From the NCBI GenBank assembly GCA_949987705.1, contig OX465281.1, forward strand, positions 240,953,143 through 241,017,142: DNA of 64,000 nucleotides, in the 5' to 3' direction. This document shows positions 34,601-45,897 of this stretch, piece after piece; within the stretch, counting starts at the first letter, position 1; each line of letters opens with the position of its first letter. The DNA comes from Thereva unica (lineage: Eukaryota > Arthropoda > Insecta > Diptera > Therevidae). The notes under the pieces were generated by a model. The model was given only the letters and a program-made list of their open reading frames with translations. It was not told the origin of the DNA and did no database searches. The translations under genes and the position numbers were made by a program.

Positions 34601-37600
34601 TATCACTAAGAGGCACAGCAGAGGAAATATTACAGTCAATACTTGCAGAACATCGCAACAGCTATGAATTCTTGGTTCAAGCGCTGGAAATGCGTTACGG
34701 CGATCAGCACATGCAAGAGGTTTATCGACTTCAATTTCGAAATAGACTTCAAAAGCCAGGAGAAACTTTACAATAACTATGCGCCGATATCGAGAGGCTA
34801 GTGCATCTGGCTTGTCCTAGTTTCGGTCAAGACTACATCAATGAAGTAGCAACAGAGGCTTTCCTTAAGTTTTTTACCGACCGGGATTTGCAGCCAGATT
34901 GGCTGGAAAGAAGAACAACGCCGAAGTTTTGACATATGCTCTGGCATTCGAGGCAGCAAAGCAAGCAACAAAGAATACAGTCTACCTCAGGCGAATCAAT
35001 ACGCCTGAGAATATTTGGCTTCGAATCAACACTTGGGAAGTACGTCGTCGTCTGCGATGCTGGAACTGGGGTGAGCCGGGCGATCTACAGAGGAGTTGTC
35101 GAAAGTGAAGGAGGGAGTTACCATAGAGCAGAAGTGGCTGAACATGCTGTGACAAATGTGGACAACGGCAAACAGGGGACCAGAGGGAGTTGGTGGGGAA
35201 AATTGAGACCCCTGATATCATCGTCAACATCACCCAACTGCAGCGTAGCAACAACAGCCTTGTCATAGAGGGCAAGGTTGGTGATGAACAATGCACAATT
35301 ACCGTGTATAAAGATGCTTCAATATTATTAATATTCATCAGGACTGACTTGATCGGTAGAAAGTGGCTGAAAAACCGCGGACCAGTACATTTTGAAAACT
35401 GTAACAGGAGAGCCAGTGAAATTACATGGGGAGACAATGATGGATGTGGTACTCGGCGACATTGAGTTTATATATTCGTTCCTCGTAGCTGATATAGTAG
35501 ATGAGTGTATTCTCGTTTTAGACTTTATGACAACACACGGAATCCTATTGGGCATTGGAGAAGGAGTGATGAAACATCGCAACAGGAGAACTCCAATGGA
35601 TACTGCACTGTCCTGGCGAAATCCTGAAGAGCTATTGGGCACAATGGGATTCATTGCATATCGAAGAAAGAGTATTGAAGCGCAAATGGGAAACAGCTGA
35701 TGGTATCTCTCATCGAATGCAGGTGCTAGTCCCTCGTGCTGGAATAACAGATATTCTCGCGGAGTGTAATAATAGCCCAACAGGAGAACATTTGGGTGTC
35801 AACAAAACTCTGGCAAAAATAAAGAAGAGAGTATGAGCGAAGAACCGCGACAACACAACATGGGAGCTTCAGTAAAGAAAATCGCAAGGCGGAACCTAAA
35901 GACGGTCAGTGATAGGATGAAACCAAGGTACGACCTCCGAGCGATCAGTAGTGGATACCAGGAAGGTGATCTCGTTTGGCTGTTCAATCCTCGGCGACGG
36001 AAAGGAAAGTCTCCGAAACTTCAGCGCCAGTGGGAGGGGCCCTATAAAATCCTAACACGGATAAACGATGTTGTCTACATGATTCAACAAAGAAGATCGT
36101 GCACATCGACAGGCTTTGCCCATGTCATCAGCCTGATCCAAGACGGACGAACAATCCTAAGAACGGGGCAGTGTGATGATTTATGCGCCATCTACTAGAA
36201 GCTTGAAACAATGGTATAATAACGACTTTGTTAGGATTTGAATACACCGATTTATATAGTACGCTAACTTGGCGCCATCTATTAGAATGAAAACGAACGA
36301 ACAAAGCCTCGAATTTTCTAGAAGAACTATAAAGAATTTTCTAGTAGGTTCCAGTATATGGTGGAAAGCTCTGAAACTTGGAAAAAAGTGGTGATTGAAA
36401 AGTAAATTAAAAAGCGATAAATAGAATTTAAAAGTGTGAGATATTATTAGCTGCGTTCCTTTTCTGCTATTTAGTACTTGTGAGCAGAGCAGAAAAGGAA
36501 CGCAAAATTTTCTGATTTGAGTAAAAGCTCACTTGAAACTTTTGATGTTACTTTAAACTTTACAAATAAAAAATTCTTAAAAGAAGAATTTGTGACACAA
36601 TGGGGAAATTAATGCGACAATTTCTAAAGTAAAACGAAAGATAATAATTTTTGATAATTATACGAGTGAAGTTTTATTTATGGACGTTTTTATATGAGCA
36701 AATCAGCTCGACACAAATAAAAGCCATCTAGCGGGTAATGGCGTAAGTGAAAATAATTCACAATAGACTCGAAATGGCCGCTTTCCCCCTAGCGGATTTC
36801 AATTGCGTAATTGCAAGAGCTTTCTACTCGTTTATAAGAGCAAGTGTAGTTGCTAGTACGCAAGTGTAAAAAATAGTAAAAATTAGCAGAAAAGGAACGC
36901 AGCTATTGATAAGAGTGAATATAAGTATTGTGTTTGTTATTGAATTGGGTTTGTTTTTCAATAAGTTTTTGTGTGAATATTTAAAAAGTGTATTGCTTAG
37001 TTAATCCTACGAATCCTTTAAGAGAATATTTTGGTTTTTCCTCCAATTAAGAATTTTATAACAATTCCTCTAAAGCCCTATCAAATATTAAGATAAGCAC
37101 TAGAGATTTTGTGTAGGAGATTCTGCTTATAGGCTGATTGTAAAACTGGATTTATTTAAGGAAGTTATCGCTCCTACTACTACTTTTAGGAAGCGCGACA
37201 AGAAATAAGTTAATAGGTTAGCTTTATGGCATTAAGTCATTTTGTTTAGCAATTTTTGTCCCATCTTACAAAACGATCAATAAAAAAAAGCAAATTAACC
37301 TAGACCAATAGTTACCTTCTCCTGAATCACTCGCATTCACGTCCACATTAACCTTCACGTTTTGCTGCGAATTACCAGGTTTATTTTCGGTGCTATTTTT
37401 CGTTGCTCCTTCCTCAACACAAGGGTTCATAGTTTTATTTGCAGCGTTAGTTGCAGCATTAGATGCAGCTTTAGATGAAGAACTAGATGCAGTGGATGAA
37501 TTGGTGCTAGTAGTTTTATTCGCTGCGGCATTTAGGTTAGTAGAGTTGGTGGCGGTTGCGTTTTCCCCTTTTGATTTCGATTTGAAAGGATTGCTAAAAA

Positions 37601-38632
37601 TTGATGACTTTGTTGCTGCACTTGTGCTTGGTGCCGGGGTGGTGGTGGTAGTGGTAGTTTTTGTAGAAGTTGCATTTACTGCCGTAGTATTTCCATTTAC
37701 TGCTGGTTTTTGTTCAGTCTCATTCATGTGCAGGTAGTCAACTATAAATTGTTTTTTGTTTTCTCTGAAACATTTTAGGAAGCTCTTCACATATTCAATA
37801 TCAGCCTTGGTTAAATTATTAAACAAATCATCGAATTTTATATTTCTGTCGGCAGAATCTAAATTCGACAGTATAGAACTAGTCATCGGCATTGGCGGAT
37901 AATCATAAGAAGTTGGATTTTTCTTTACTAAACCAAGTTGATTGTATCCAGTGTTCGGCTTTTGTAGTTTAGATCGAAGATAATATTTATCATCATCTTC
38001 ATCGTCATCATCCTTGTAATCACTTGCGAAGAAAACTTCTTTTGGATCATCCTTACACTTACTCAATGGTATTGTCAACTTGATATTTTTTGCAATATTA
38101 TTGTTCCGGGACATTCTACTTTGCTGAAGCATACCTTCGTTTACAAAAGCTGCTTCTTTATCATTAAAGTTTTGCAATTTATTCGATTCGTATTCTTGCG
38201 TGTTCGATGAATATCCTTTTACAGGATCAGTCCCTTGATTCTCAGAATCCATTTTAGCTATAGGCTTTTCACTAACAAGATAGCCACGCTTTTCTAGATA
38301 AGTCGTTGGCATTTGCCAATTGTCTCGTAATTGCCCAATTAGATTCTCGTAAGACCTTAGACCTTTTGTGATATCGTTTGTATTACGAAGGATATCTTCA
38401 TGTGTCATCTGTTGGTCTAATGTTTTGTGATCACTCTGACGAGATTTTAGTTTTCGTTCATTTTTAATCGATTTGGTCTGTTTCGGACGATGTGAATTGC
38501 GAAGAGAGTTACAAATTTCAACATAGAAAAAGATCAGTAGAAGCCTTGGGATTTTTATGAATATAATTGTGTTAGTAATAGCAATGCACAAATAGTATTG
38601 AATACATACCATTTGAAAACTTCTTTGGTCAT
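31609..38632 (-). CDS. Unrecognised secreted low-complexity protein
   Basis: I do not recognise this family. Four GT-AG exons sum to 2880 bases (959 codons plus stop): 38632-38610, 38544-37316, 33289-32987 and 32933-31609. The tiny first exon encodes MTKEVFKW, and with exon 2 (LLLIFFYVEIC) it makes a good signal peptide. The alternative ATG at 38612 lies on the exon 1 donor and would give a poorer start. The mature protein has an Asp run at 186-193, a T/N/A/S-rich stretch at about 290-380 with many N-x-S/T sequons and a run of seven Thr, a lone CPKC motif at 467-470, and a basic R/K patch in exon 4. The rest is charged and probably disordered, with no membrane helix after the signal. It could be a matrix, cuticle, silk-like or reproductive secretion. 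Intron 2 (4 kb) contains a broken Gypsy element. Confidence 0.8.
34000..34900 (+). pseudogene. Gypsy gag remnant
   Basis: Two open pieces are visible. The first (from 34000) is a long charged coiled coil rich in E, K, A and M, containing KEAQERSKIEIKAEVLALKD. The second (from 34588) has SLRGTAEEILQSILAEHRNS, then ALEMRYGD and LQFRNRLQKPGETL, a typical Gypsy capsid segment that breaks at a stop near 34774. No CCHC knuckle is preserved. Confidence 0.7.
35190..36150 (+). pseudogene. Gypsy protease and integrase remnants
   Basis: The protease region reads VIEGKVGDEQCTITVYKDAS. The expected catalytic D-T/S-G triad is destroyed (YKDAS). It continues with HGETMMDVVLGDIEF, and a VDECILVLDFMTTHGILL flap follows. 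The integrase HHCC region reads GEHLGVNKTLAKIKKR. The C-terminal part reads YQEGDLVWLFNPRRRKGKSP and then QRQWEGPYKILTRIND. Stops and a large deletion of RT and RNase H make it non-functional. Confidence 0.75.
36449..36904 (+). mobile_element. 456-bp MITE, family C copy 1, TSD ATT
   Basis: The ends are exact inverted repeats beginning AGCTGCGTTCCTTTTCTGCT. They are flanked by ATT on both sides (36446-36448 and 36905-36907), a 3-bp target duplication. An extra inverted copy of the terminal motif (gcagaaaaggaacgca, about 36490-36508) makes the left end a hairpin of its own. No ORF is present. A nearly identical copy lies at 62001-62447 in the opposite orientation. This copy sits inside the 3' LTR of a Gypsy element. 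Confidence 0.85.
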
Positions 38633-40129
38633 TAATAACTATCGTAAATATATGCTAAAACTTATGAAATAAAACTATTATTAAATGTCATAAGTTTGAC
38701 ATCCCATAGATTTGGGATAGTGACGTTCCATACGAACTGACTTTAAATTCACAGATGAAATACGTCAGGCATTGATAGATTTGAGTAGTATTGTACAGTA
38801 GTTTTGGAAACGGTTTGAAGTAAAGATTTTCATTGCTTTGGTCCAAAAGCTGTTGTACATTCGCTAGTAGTTCCAGATGCACTTTTTATTTGGGGAAAAA
38901 GTAAGATTACGAATCACTCTTTGTGCTACAAGTATGTGATGTTATTCGTTCAGGTTATACAATAATAATTACAAGGTAAGCTTATAAGGTTCCCGTGACG
39001 TCACTCAGATCTTAGCTCAAAATGGAAAATAGCTTTCGCGTGACATCAATCCACTCTTTTCTAAAGTAAAAAGCATAAAAGCTTTTCAAAATGGAAACAG
39101 GGCTTTTCCTTACGAGCCTACCTTTGGTGCAATCAATCTACAGTAGTAAGAGTTAGTTTGAAGCATAGAAGGGACTTTTATAGGTAGGGGTCGAAGTAGG
39201 GTAATTGGCGGGTGCTATACGTACTGTGTTTCCATGGAGATTTTACCTTGGGTTTTCTCAGAGTAAGCGTCCATTACTGAGTTTCCATGCACAGTTTACT
39301 CATATTAAGCGCCCATGGATGATTGAGTAAAGTTTCGTTAAATCCAAGAAAACTCAATGAAGCCAGTCCGGCTAAGCAGGGTTTTGCAGATGTATATATG
39401 TATGAGTAGACACTTTACTGCTATATACTAACGGAGGCCTAATATACAATTACTTATCTGTTACTTTAACTCAGAGCCGTCATGGAAATAGTATCGAGTT
39501 AATTTGAGAGAAAAATCTTTCTGTTTACTTAACGAAAGTTCTACCTTGGCTCATGGAAACACAGCAACGGAGACTCAAGAGGTACGACGCACAATCTATC
39601 AGACGCACAATTCTATCTCTTCTCCCTTTTCAGATGTAATGGCTATGAAGAATTATTCTAAGCTGAAGACAGCCTCGTGTAGAGTTAAATGACGAGACTC
39701 AAAACTGCTTTGGATCAACTTCTTGAGTCTCCGTGTAGCATCCCACATTGAGCAGAGGGCAATAAACCTTATAATTATAAGTTTGAAACCACTGGTTGCG
39801 GAAAATTGTTCCCAGTCGAGTTGTTCTTATTTTTTGTTTTATGTGGCAGTTCTACCTGGTACATGTCTAGCAGCAATCTTAGGTCGAGGGTTTGATTAGG
39901 TTTGAGGTTATGGGGATTCAGGGCGATGTTGGAGAAGATGGCGATGAACTTTGTATTTGAACTCCGGGTTTTCTAGGAGTTCGAGAACACTACCGAGAGA
40001 GATTGTTCTGTTTTGCTGTTTAGAAATGGATTTCCACTCCGTCGGTGGGACTTTAAGTAGAGAAAACGAGCCGCGCGGGATCATCGGGTGTTACGACTAA
40101 AAGATTGCGGTGGAGGCAGTTATTTCGTC
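38633..40129. other. Spacer upstream of secreted-protein gene
   Basis: The promoter of the minus-strand gene must lie in the first few hundred bases. No TATA box was recognised. From about 39750 on, sequence related to the LINE remnant at 13990-14360 begins. Confidence 0.35.
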
Positions 40130-40760
40130 GGGCAATCGCTTTTATAGTAAGGGTAAAATGTTGTCAGAGCTGTACATTCCGACGGTGGCTCAAAGGGTCG
40201 ATGGTAGAGCCAATGAAATCGTTTTCGATGAGCTTGAGAGCCCTTTTTAGCCTAGTTCGGGTAATTTTGGGAGCCCTGCCCTAAATAATTTACAAATCTA
40301 GAAGACGGCTAGAAACAAAACTCTCCAGTTGTTTAGAACTAAGTCGATACCAATAGAGTGTTTAGTCAGCACAGCAAGGTGCCAAACTCGGCCAAAAGCC
40401 TTGAAGATATCTAGAACCAAAAGACCAAACTCACCAAAGCGATAGGTACTTTGGTTGAGGTGCTCGAGAAAACACACAAGGAGGTCGCCAGTATACCTTC
40501 TTGGTTTAAAGCTATACCGGCTTATCGTGTAGCTAACCAGATTCTAGATATTTGATCATTGACTGTTGTCTACAAGATTATGGAGAGAATAGAAATAGTA
40601 TTGGACGGTAGATACAAGGGTTGGAGTCTTCCTTTTTTTGCCGTACAGAGATATCACCATGCGTTTCCTTTTGATTGCTGGTTCCAGTTGGACAAGTTTA
40701 GTATCATGCACGAACGACTTGGCCCGACTGCAACAGGCAGAGACCACGCAGCCTACTGAT
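40130..40760 (-). pseudogene. R1/LOA-like LINE RT fragment
   Basis: Minus-strand frames read YSFKPRRYTGDLLVCFLEHL, then FGEFGLLVLDIFKAFGRVWH and LAVLTKHSIGIDLVLNNW. This is the RT segment that in R1- and LOA-like LINEs reads Y-G-F-R-x-x-R-S-T-G-D-L-L, then D-I-S-K-A-F-D-R-V-W-H. The catalytic Asp block is altered (DIFKAFG). Stops separate the pieces. Confidence 0.75.
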
Positions 40761-42702
40761 GATACCGCGGAAGGACATTGCCAATATTGTGTCGATCATA
40801 ACAGGGCCCTGGCCTATTGCAGAGCATGCTTCCCATACGAAACCCATTGGCATAGCTGTGGGGAGGAACAAGCCAAAGAGACAACCGTAGGTTTTTTTAA
40901 TTGTACGGCTCTGGACAGACTATTTTGATATTTTGAAACCATTTCTTACAGGAGGTTTCGAAGCTTAAAATGCGAGATATAATCTTGAATATGACAAGTT
41001 GGGTCTAAAGTCACTACAGGAAGACTGACATAGTTACGATTGCGTTTACACAACGGTGTCCTTTCAGCGCCCATTCTACCCCATCCTCGCCTGTCGAATT
41101 TCGTAACGAAATTGTAGATAAAAAAATAAACCCCGTCTAATAATATCTCCAAGTAAATAATACAAATTTGGATAAATGTTAAGAGATTTATTTTTAAATA
41201 AACTCGAGTCTTCCTTCAAATATTCCTTTACTTCATACGGCATCCACCAAGAAGATTATTTTAATTGAAGATTATCCGCCTTTTAAGTTATATTTTTCAA
41301 TTTATAAGTAAACAACACTCCTCTGCCGGAGACAATCTCTAGCGGATCCATCGGTGTTCTTTTAATAATTTCGCTTAGGCAATTTCCGGGAAAAGCCGCG
41401 CAATGGAAGAGCTAAGTCGAAACCCTAAAACCGGATGAAGTCGCTCAATTTAGGCGTGCCTTAAAGGTTTAATTAGGAAAAATGTTACAAGTCTTCCACT
41501 TGTCGCACTCGATTAATTTAAATCAGCTCCTGGCCCACATCGGCGGGTGCTTGCGTCTTTGGGGCCGATGCCATTCTGGATCCCCGCAGCTACGTAACGT
41601 GACGTGTGTGCACTGCATATCGTATCAAGGAGAGACACCCATTCCTAATTTAAATAAATTGATAAACAGTCGTGGATAAGTATAGGATGTTTTTGTTTTG
41701 CCCTTTTTTGAGTTGATTTTTGTTTTTTGTTTTTTGATTTTAAATTGTTGAGTCCTTGTTGTTGAACAAATAAGCAAAGATTGTCCTGGAAATGGTTAAA
41801 TTGGCAGATGTTCTTGGTAAATGTTTGAACTGTGGGAAGTTTTCGTGGTTTTGTTTAGTTTTAAAAGAAAAAGCTGATTTAACTTTGTTTAAGATTATGT
41901 GGTTATCGTACAAATTGGACTGGAATGAACTGAATTAAATAAAGTGATTATTGGTATTTCCAAGAAAGCAACGTTTAACTACTTTAGAATCCTCAAGTTC
42001 TCATTACACAATACTAAATAATTACTCCTTTTTGTACATCCCCTTTCAAAGCTACTCCGACAATTACAGCGGAAGGCCAAACAACCTAAGGCATAAGTCA
42101 CTCAATCACTTGAGAGGTCACTAAAAGAAGCATCCAAACACGCTTCTACCGTTTTTGCCGTCTTTATCAACCAATATAATTTATGGCAAACTTTATGACA
42201 ATAGAGGAAATGACCAGGATACACTATGGTCAATTTTCTTCCATTTGGGGCGAAGATGTGAATATTTGTCGATTTCCCAACTCTTGAGCAACCTACATTC
42301 AGCTGAGCGGGAAAAGACGCTTATTTGGCAAAATTCGTCCGTCATATTGGCCCGGCAATTCTAAATTTATAAGTTCTCATCATAAATTCGTTATTTGCTA
42401 CCTTAAAAAACCCGAGATACCGATTTTCATTGGAATCGGAACACAATTGGTAAATTCGTCGGCCATATTGGCGCGGCCATTTCGGTCATATTTCGGCGGC
42501 CATTTTGAATTTCGAAATTTCGAGGTGCATCATGGGAGACCCCCACGGACCTTCATGCAAAATTTTGAAGCTCTGCGACGGCTGGGGCGCCCGCTACAGT
42601 GCCACACATACACGCATACTTTCTCAAGGCAAAGCCTACAGGTTGGGTCTTCCGCGATTCCGATCTACCATAAATGATAATCTAGGGCGCACTGTTCATT
42701 AA
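40761..42702. other. Intergenic, no gene seen
   Basis: Only short ORFs without domains. Around 42340-42500 several 'ggccatattggc/ggccattt' repeats are visible. Confidence 0.4.
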
Positions 42703-43130
42703 TCAAGTCAACCAGTTTTTCCGAAGATGAAACGGCATGTAATTCGCCAGACCAGGTGTAGACTTCAACGTTCGATATATTTCGTCAAGTCCCAATAGTC
42801 TAGGCACTGAAGTGTGCCCCAAAAGCTGTTCCCAGACGATGAATACAGTGCTAGAGCCCTGTTTGATCACGAAGTTTGCCCGTTCATTGCCTTCGAACCC
42901 TAATGGCGAGGAAAGGTAACGACCCATTGCGAATGCTCAGCTCATATTGGGAGTCCCAAACTATTTTGACTTCGGTCATACGGCTCTGCATGGCTCTGGC
43001 AGCTGCCTGGTTATCAGAAAGTTTAAAATTCCCTTTTTACGGTAGAGCCTTCTTAAATTCTCCTAGGTGTATGAAATCCGGTCAACAGGGGGAAAATAAA
43101 CTCTGCCTGTCCGAGAAAGTAGCATTTTTT
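42703..43130 (-). pseudogene. R1-like LINE RNase H fragment
   Basis: The minus strand reads FEGNERANFVIKQGSSTVFI, the G-x-x-G-N-E-x-A-D/N-x-x-A-x-x-G block of a LINE RNase H, followed by KSTPGL. The catalytic Asp of the block is Asn here. It is isolated and broken upstream. Confidence 0.6.
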
Positions 43131-43172
43131 TTTTATGTGATAGACTAGAGGCTTAGGGGAAGCCCCTTTGTA

Positions 43173-43213
43173 CTGTTCGACATTCTATTTTTTTCGTATA
43201 GAATGTCGAACAG
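43173..43213. repeat. Perfect 16-bp hairpin
   Basis: The arms ctgttcgacattctat (43173-43188) and atagaatgtcgaacag (43198-43213) are exact reverse complements around a 9-base loop (ttttttcgt). No flanking RNA gene is recognised. Confidence 0.8.
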
Positions 43214-43535
43214 CAGCTCTAGCCGGAAGATAGAGAGTAGAAAGAGACAGAGAAGTAGGAAGGAGCTGCCACAACCTAGCCCCGATATTTTTATTCCACC
43301 TACTTCCAACCATTTCGCGACTCTGGCATCGGGGCATTTGAGAAGAAACAACTCGCTGGAGTGTTATGCCTCTTGAAACGAGTTGAATCTCATCAGCCAA
43401 CCGATGACATGCGCTTGGTGGAGCGGGGAAGGACTAGCGAAGGCTATGACAGGAGGAATCAGGAATGTAAAGAGGAGAGAAGAAAGAAGGGAAGTAATGT
43501 GGGTGGGAAAGTGGAAAAGGCGAAGGACCGTGGGG

Positions 43536-43607
43536 CTGGCCGGGATTCGTACCCGGGACCTCTGGGATAGTAGTCAGGCGCCTTACCTCTAGACCACCGA
43601 GGCCCCC
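43536..43607 (-). repeat. tRNA-derived SINE head, best-preserved copy
   Basis: Read on the minus strand it starts GGGGGCCTCGGTGGTCTAGA. It has a box A (TGGTCTAGAGG), a box B-like GGTACGAATCC, and a perfect five-pair T-arm (CCGGG-TACGAAT-CCCGG). The acceptor and anticodon stems are weak and there is no clear anticodon loop, so it is called a SINE head and not a tRNA gene. The body continues to about 43450. Confidence 0.65.
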
Positions 43608-43764
43608 ATATCAGGAATGATCCCATTGATATTCTTGCATTGGAGGACAAGAGGTTGTACTACCCGGAATATGTAAGAAGTGTGTTAAAGGAAGAGCGAC
43701 GGACTCTCGCAGCATGGCAGAGGATATAGGACGAGTCTACTAAGAACTCATAGACTCATACCAA

Positions 43765-43980
43765 ATGTGGAGAGGTGGGTTATCAGGGAGCATCGACAGG
43801 TCAGCTACTACCTCACAGATCTTGAGTGGGCATGGAAGTTATAGGGCACACCTTCACCGCTTCAGGTTGGACGATTCCTTCTTCTGCTCAGAATGTTCAG
43901 ACGACGCGAAGCATGTCCTCTTTAAAGGATATGCGGGGAATGATGGGAGTGGTGTTAAAGGCCATCCAACGGAAGCTTAA
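43765..43980 (+). pseudogene. R1-like LINE C-terminal fragment
   Basis: One open frame reads TTSQILSGHGSYRAHLHRFR, then LDDSFFCSECSDDAKHVLF. This is the L-T-Q-x-L-S-G-H-G-x-F block and the C-x2-C-...-H zinc motif that close R1-type ORF2 proteins. No upstream RT is in frame. Confidence 0.7.
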
Positions 43981-45770
43981 GCATTTCGAAGCCCAAAGAA
44001 ACAGAGAAATACACGGAGAGATACCTGGGTAGGTAGACGGCTAGACTGTTCCGGCTCTGGTGAGCACCTTTGAGGGATCTGAAATAATAGAAGGGGCTGA
44101 AATAATGCATCGGTTTGTACCGGTCTGCACTTGAGCGTCAAGCAAAAAGAGTGGTTGAGTCTAGTCAGTAGGATTCTGACACTACCGTCTGGGTGCGCAT
44201 CCCTAGCGGTGCTCCTGCCGTAGGCATGGCGGTCGCACACATATCCCGGTGCTGGACCGATTTAAGATTCTCATCAATCTCTTGAAGAACAAAAAGGAAA
44301 AAAGGTGTATGAAATCTTGACACCCATACCTGTCTCTGGCTTGAAGCTGTTCGCGTACCATACGACTCCACTTCGTAGTAAGAACCAATCAGGATACTAA
44401 AGTGGACTTCAAATTTGAGATGTTCGCGGTTATTCAATTTAATAGCATTCTCGTTTCCGGAATTTCTTCTCTTCTATAATACGGACGTTTGTAGGATGTC
44501 ACTGGTGAAGACCGTAACCAACATGGTCAACGTCTGCTGATAGTACCAGATCGGTTGGCGAAAAAGATAGATACTCCTATCTTCAGTAATCTTTTCGCTG
44601 TTTTTATGATAAAATGGAAAAGATTTAAAGCCTTCAAGGGTTTAGCCAGGGTGTAATTGGAACGTTCTGGCTTTGATATTAATTTTAATTGACATTCGTA
44701 CTAACAGATGCAATATGAAGAGAGCTTTGATTATTTTGCAGAGTCAGATGAGTCGACGAATATGATTTGAAGGTCAAAATCGCATCCCTAAAATGTTAAT
44801 ACGTTAACGCGGGATTTGATTCTTTCCAAGTAGCATTTTTCGTGCCAGAAAGAGGTTGAGTTTAGTTGAAAGCAGCATCTCTGTGTTTTGTTTGTAATTT
44901 GTAACGCGAGTCGAAAACTCAACTCAACCTCAACTTAACTATTCAACTCATCATGTATGCGTAGTTTATATCTCCTAATATAAAGGCTCAAACAGAATCA
45001 ATCCGTTCCGTCCGTTTTTAAAAGTTGGAATTTGACATTTCCATAAACTTTCCATCAGACAAACGGAGCGGCAGCCACAATCAAGCGGACGGATCGTCAA
45101 AAATAACAAACAAAAAACGTGTGGAGCGGACGGAAAGGATTGGTTCTGTTTGAGCCTTAACTTTCATGAGTATTTCGTGGAGTTTTATCTTCAGCTATGT
45201 TTTGTCATTATTATTTTTCTCATTAATAGCGGATTTTCGTTTGTACAAAGCTTCTAAAAAATGCAATTTTGTTTAATGCACAATTCTTCAAACCTAGAAT
45301 AATTCCAAATGAAAAGTGGCAGGGTGGCAAATTAATGAAATTCCCGGAATTGGAAGCTGTCCTTGGGCTATTTAATTAGGGCGAGGTTTGTCGCGATTAT
45401 TTCTATGGTTATCTTATCCTTATGCCTTCTCACTTATACTCATATATGTATACGCGACTCAAGTAGTTCACACCTTAATCAATTTTCAACTGTTAGCGCA
45501 ATTTCTTTATTATATTCCACCCCCAAGTATCAATAAATTTTATAATCCTTGTTGTGTGTTATTATCTGTGAATAATTAATTACAATATCTGGCACATGAA
45601 TGATATACACAAAAGGTTTAATCACAATTTCACTTGTAATATGAGAAAATGTTTTATCAACTTTTTATCACATTTATTGCGAAACATTTCAAATATTAAA
45701 ATACTGCTCGGAGGCGCGCATGTCCTTCCCACACAAATTATCTCCGATAATAAAAACCTCGTCGCCAGCC
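43981..45770. other. Intergenic, MITE-bearing, no gene seen
   Basis: Apart from the MITE at 44984-45157 and an imperfect inverted repeat of 'gttgag/ctcaac' motifs at about 44850-44960, no structure was recognised. Confidence 0.35.
44984..45157. mobile_element. 174-bp MITE with TAA duplication
   Basis: The termini are inverted repeats: AGGCTCAAACAGAATCAATC at the left and the complement of gattggttctgtttgagcct at the right. Both ends are flanked by TAA (44981-44983 and 45158-45160). The 3-bp TWA-type duplication and short GC-rich terminus fit a PIF/Harbinger MITE. No coding capacity. Confidence 0.7.
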
Positions 45771-45807
45771 TATAAATGGAAGGACACTCGAGGTTTCAGT
45801 TTCAGTT
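45771..45807 (+). promoter_or_regulatory. TATA box and initiator of the M2 peptidase gene
   Basis: TATAAA at 45771-45776 is followed by two adjacent arthropod initiator matches (TCAGTT at 45796-45801 and 45802-45807). Their A residues lie 27 and 33 bases downstream of the TATA T. The first ATG with a signal peptide is 91 bases beyond. The spacing fits a focused Pol II promoter. Confidence 0.6.
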
Positions 45808-45897
45808 AACCGTTGCCGGGTTTCAAATGGACTCCAGTTCAAAAAATTGTTGAGGAAGGAATTTCAAAAAGTCCTTTTCTCCTCTTTCACAGTTTTC

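Larger units (their letters stand above)
33913..37030 (+). mobile_element. Ty3/Gypsy retrotransposon, internally deleted
   Basis: The order on the plus strand is LTR-like start (TGTGGTGATTTATGCGCC at 33914), gag-like coiled-coil ORF (34000-34530), gag core (34588-34900), protease region (35240-35700), integrase zinc-binding piece (35660-35836), integrase C-terminal piece (35833-36120), then a second TGTGATGATTTATGCGCC at 36172 that opens the 3' LTR. Reverse transcriptase and RNase H are missing, and frames are broken in several places. The 5' LTR is largely gone. The 3' LTR is split by a MITE (36449-36904) and appears to resume until about 37030. It lies antisense in intron 2 of the secreted-protein gene. 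Confidence 0.8.

Noticed and set aside
37390..37737. 115-codon plus-strand ORF rich in hydrophobic residues
   Set aside because: It is the antisense shadow of the T/A/S/N-rich exon 2 of the secreted-protein gene.
38544..38612. ATG at 38612 as start of the secreted-protein gene
   Set aside because: It overlaps a GTATGT donor. Splicing out 38609-38545 joins MTKEVFKW to LLLIFFYVEIC, a much better signal peptide, and keeps the frame.
43536..43607. Functional tRNA gene
   Set aside because: Box A, box B and T-arm are present, but acceptor and anticodon stems do not form well, and related degraded copies with attached bodies exist.
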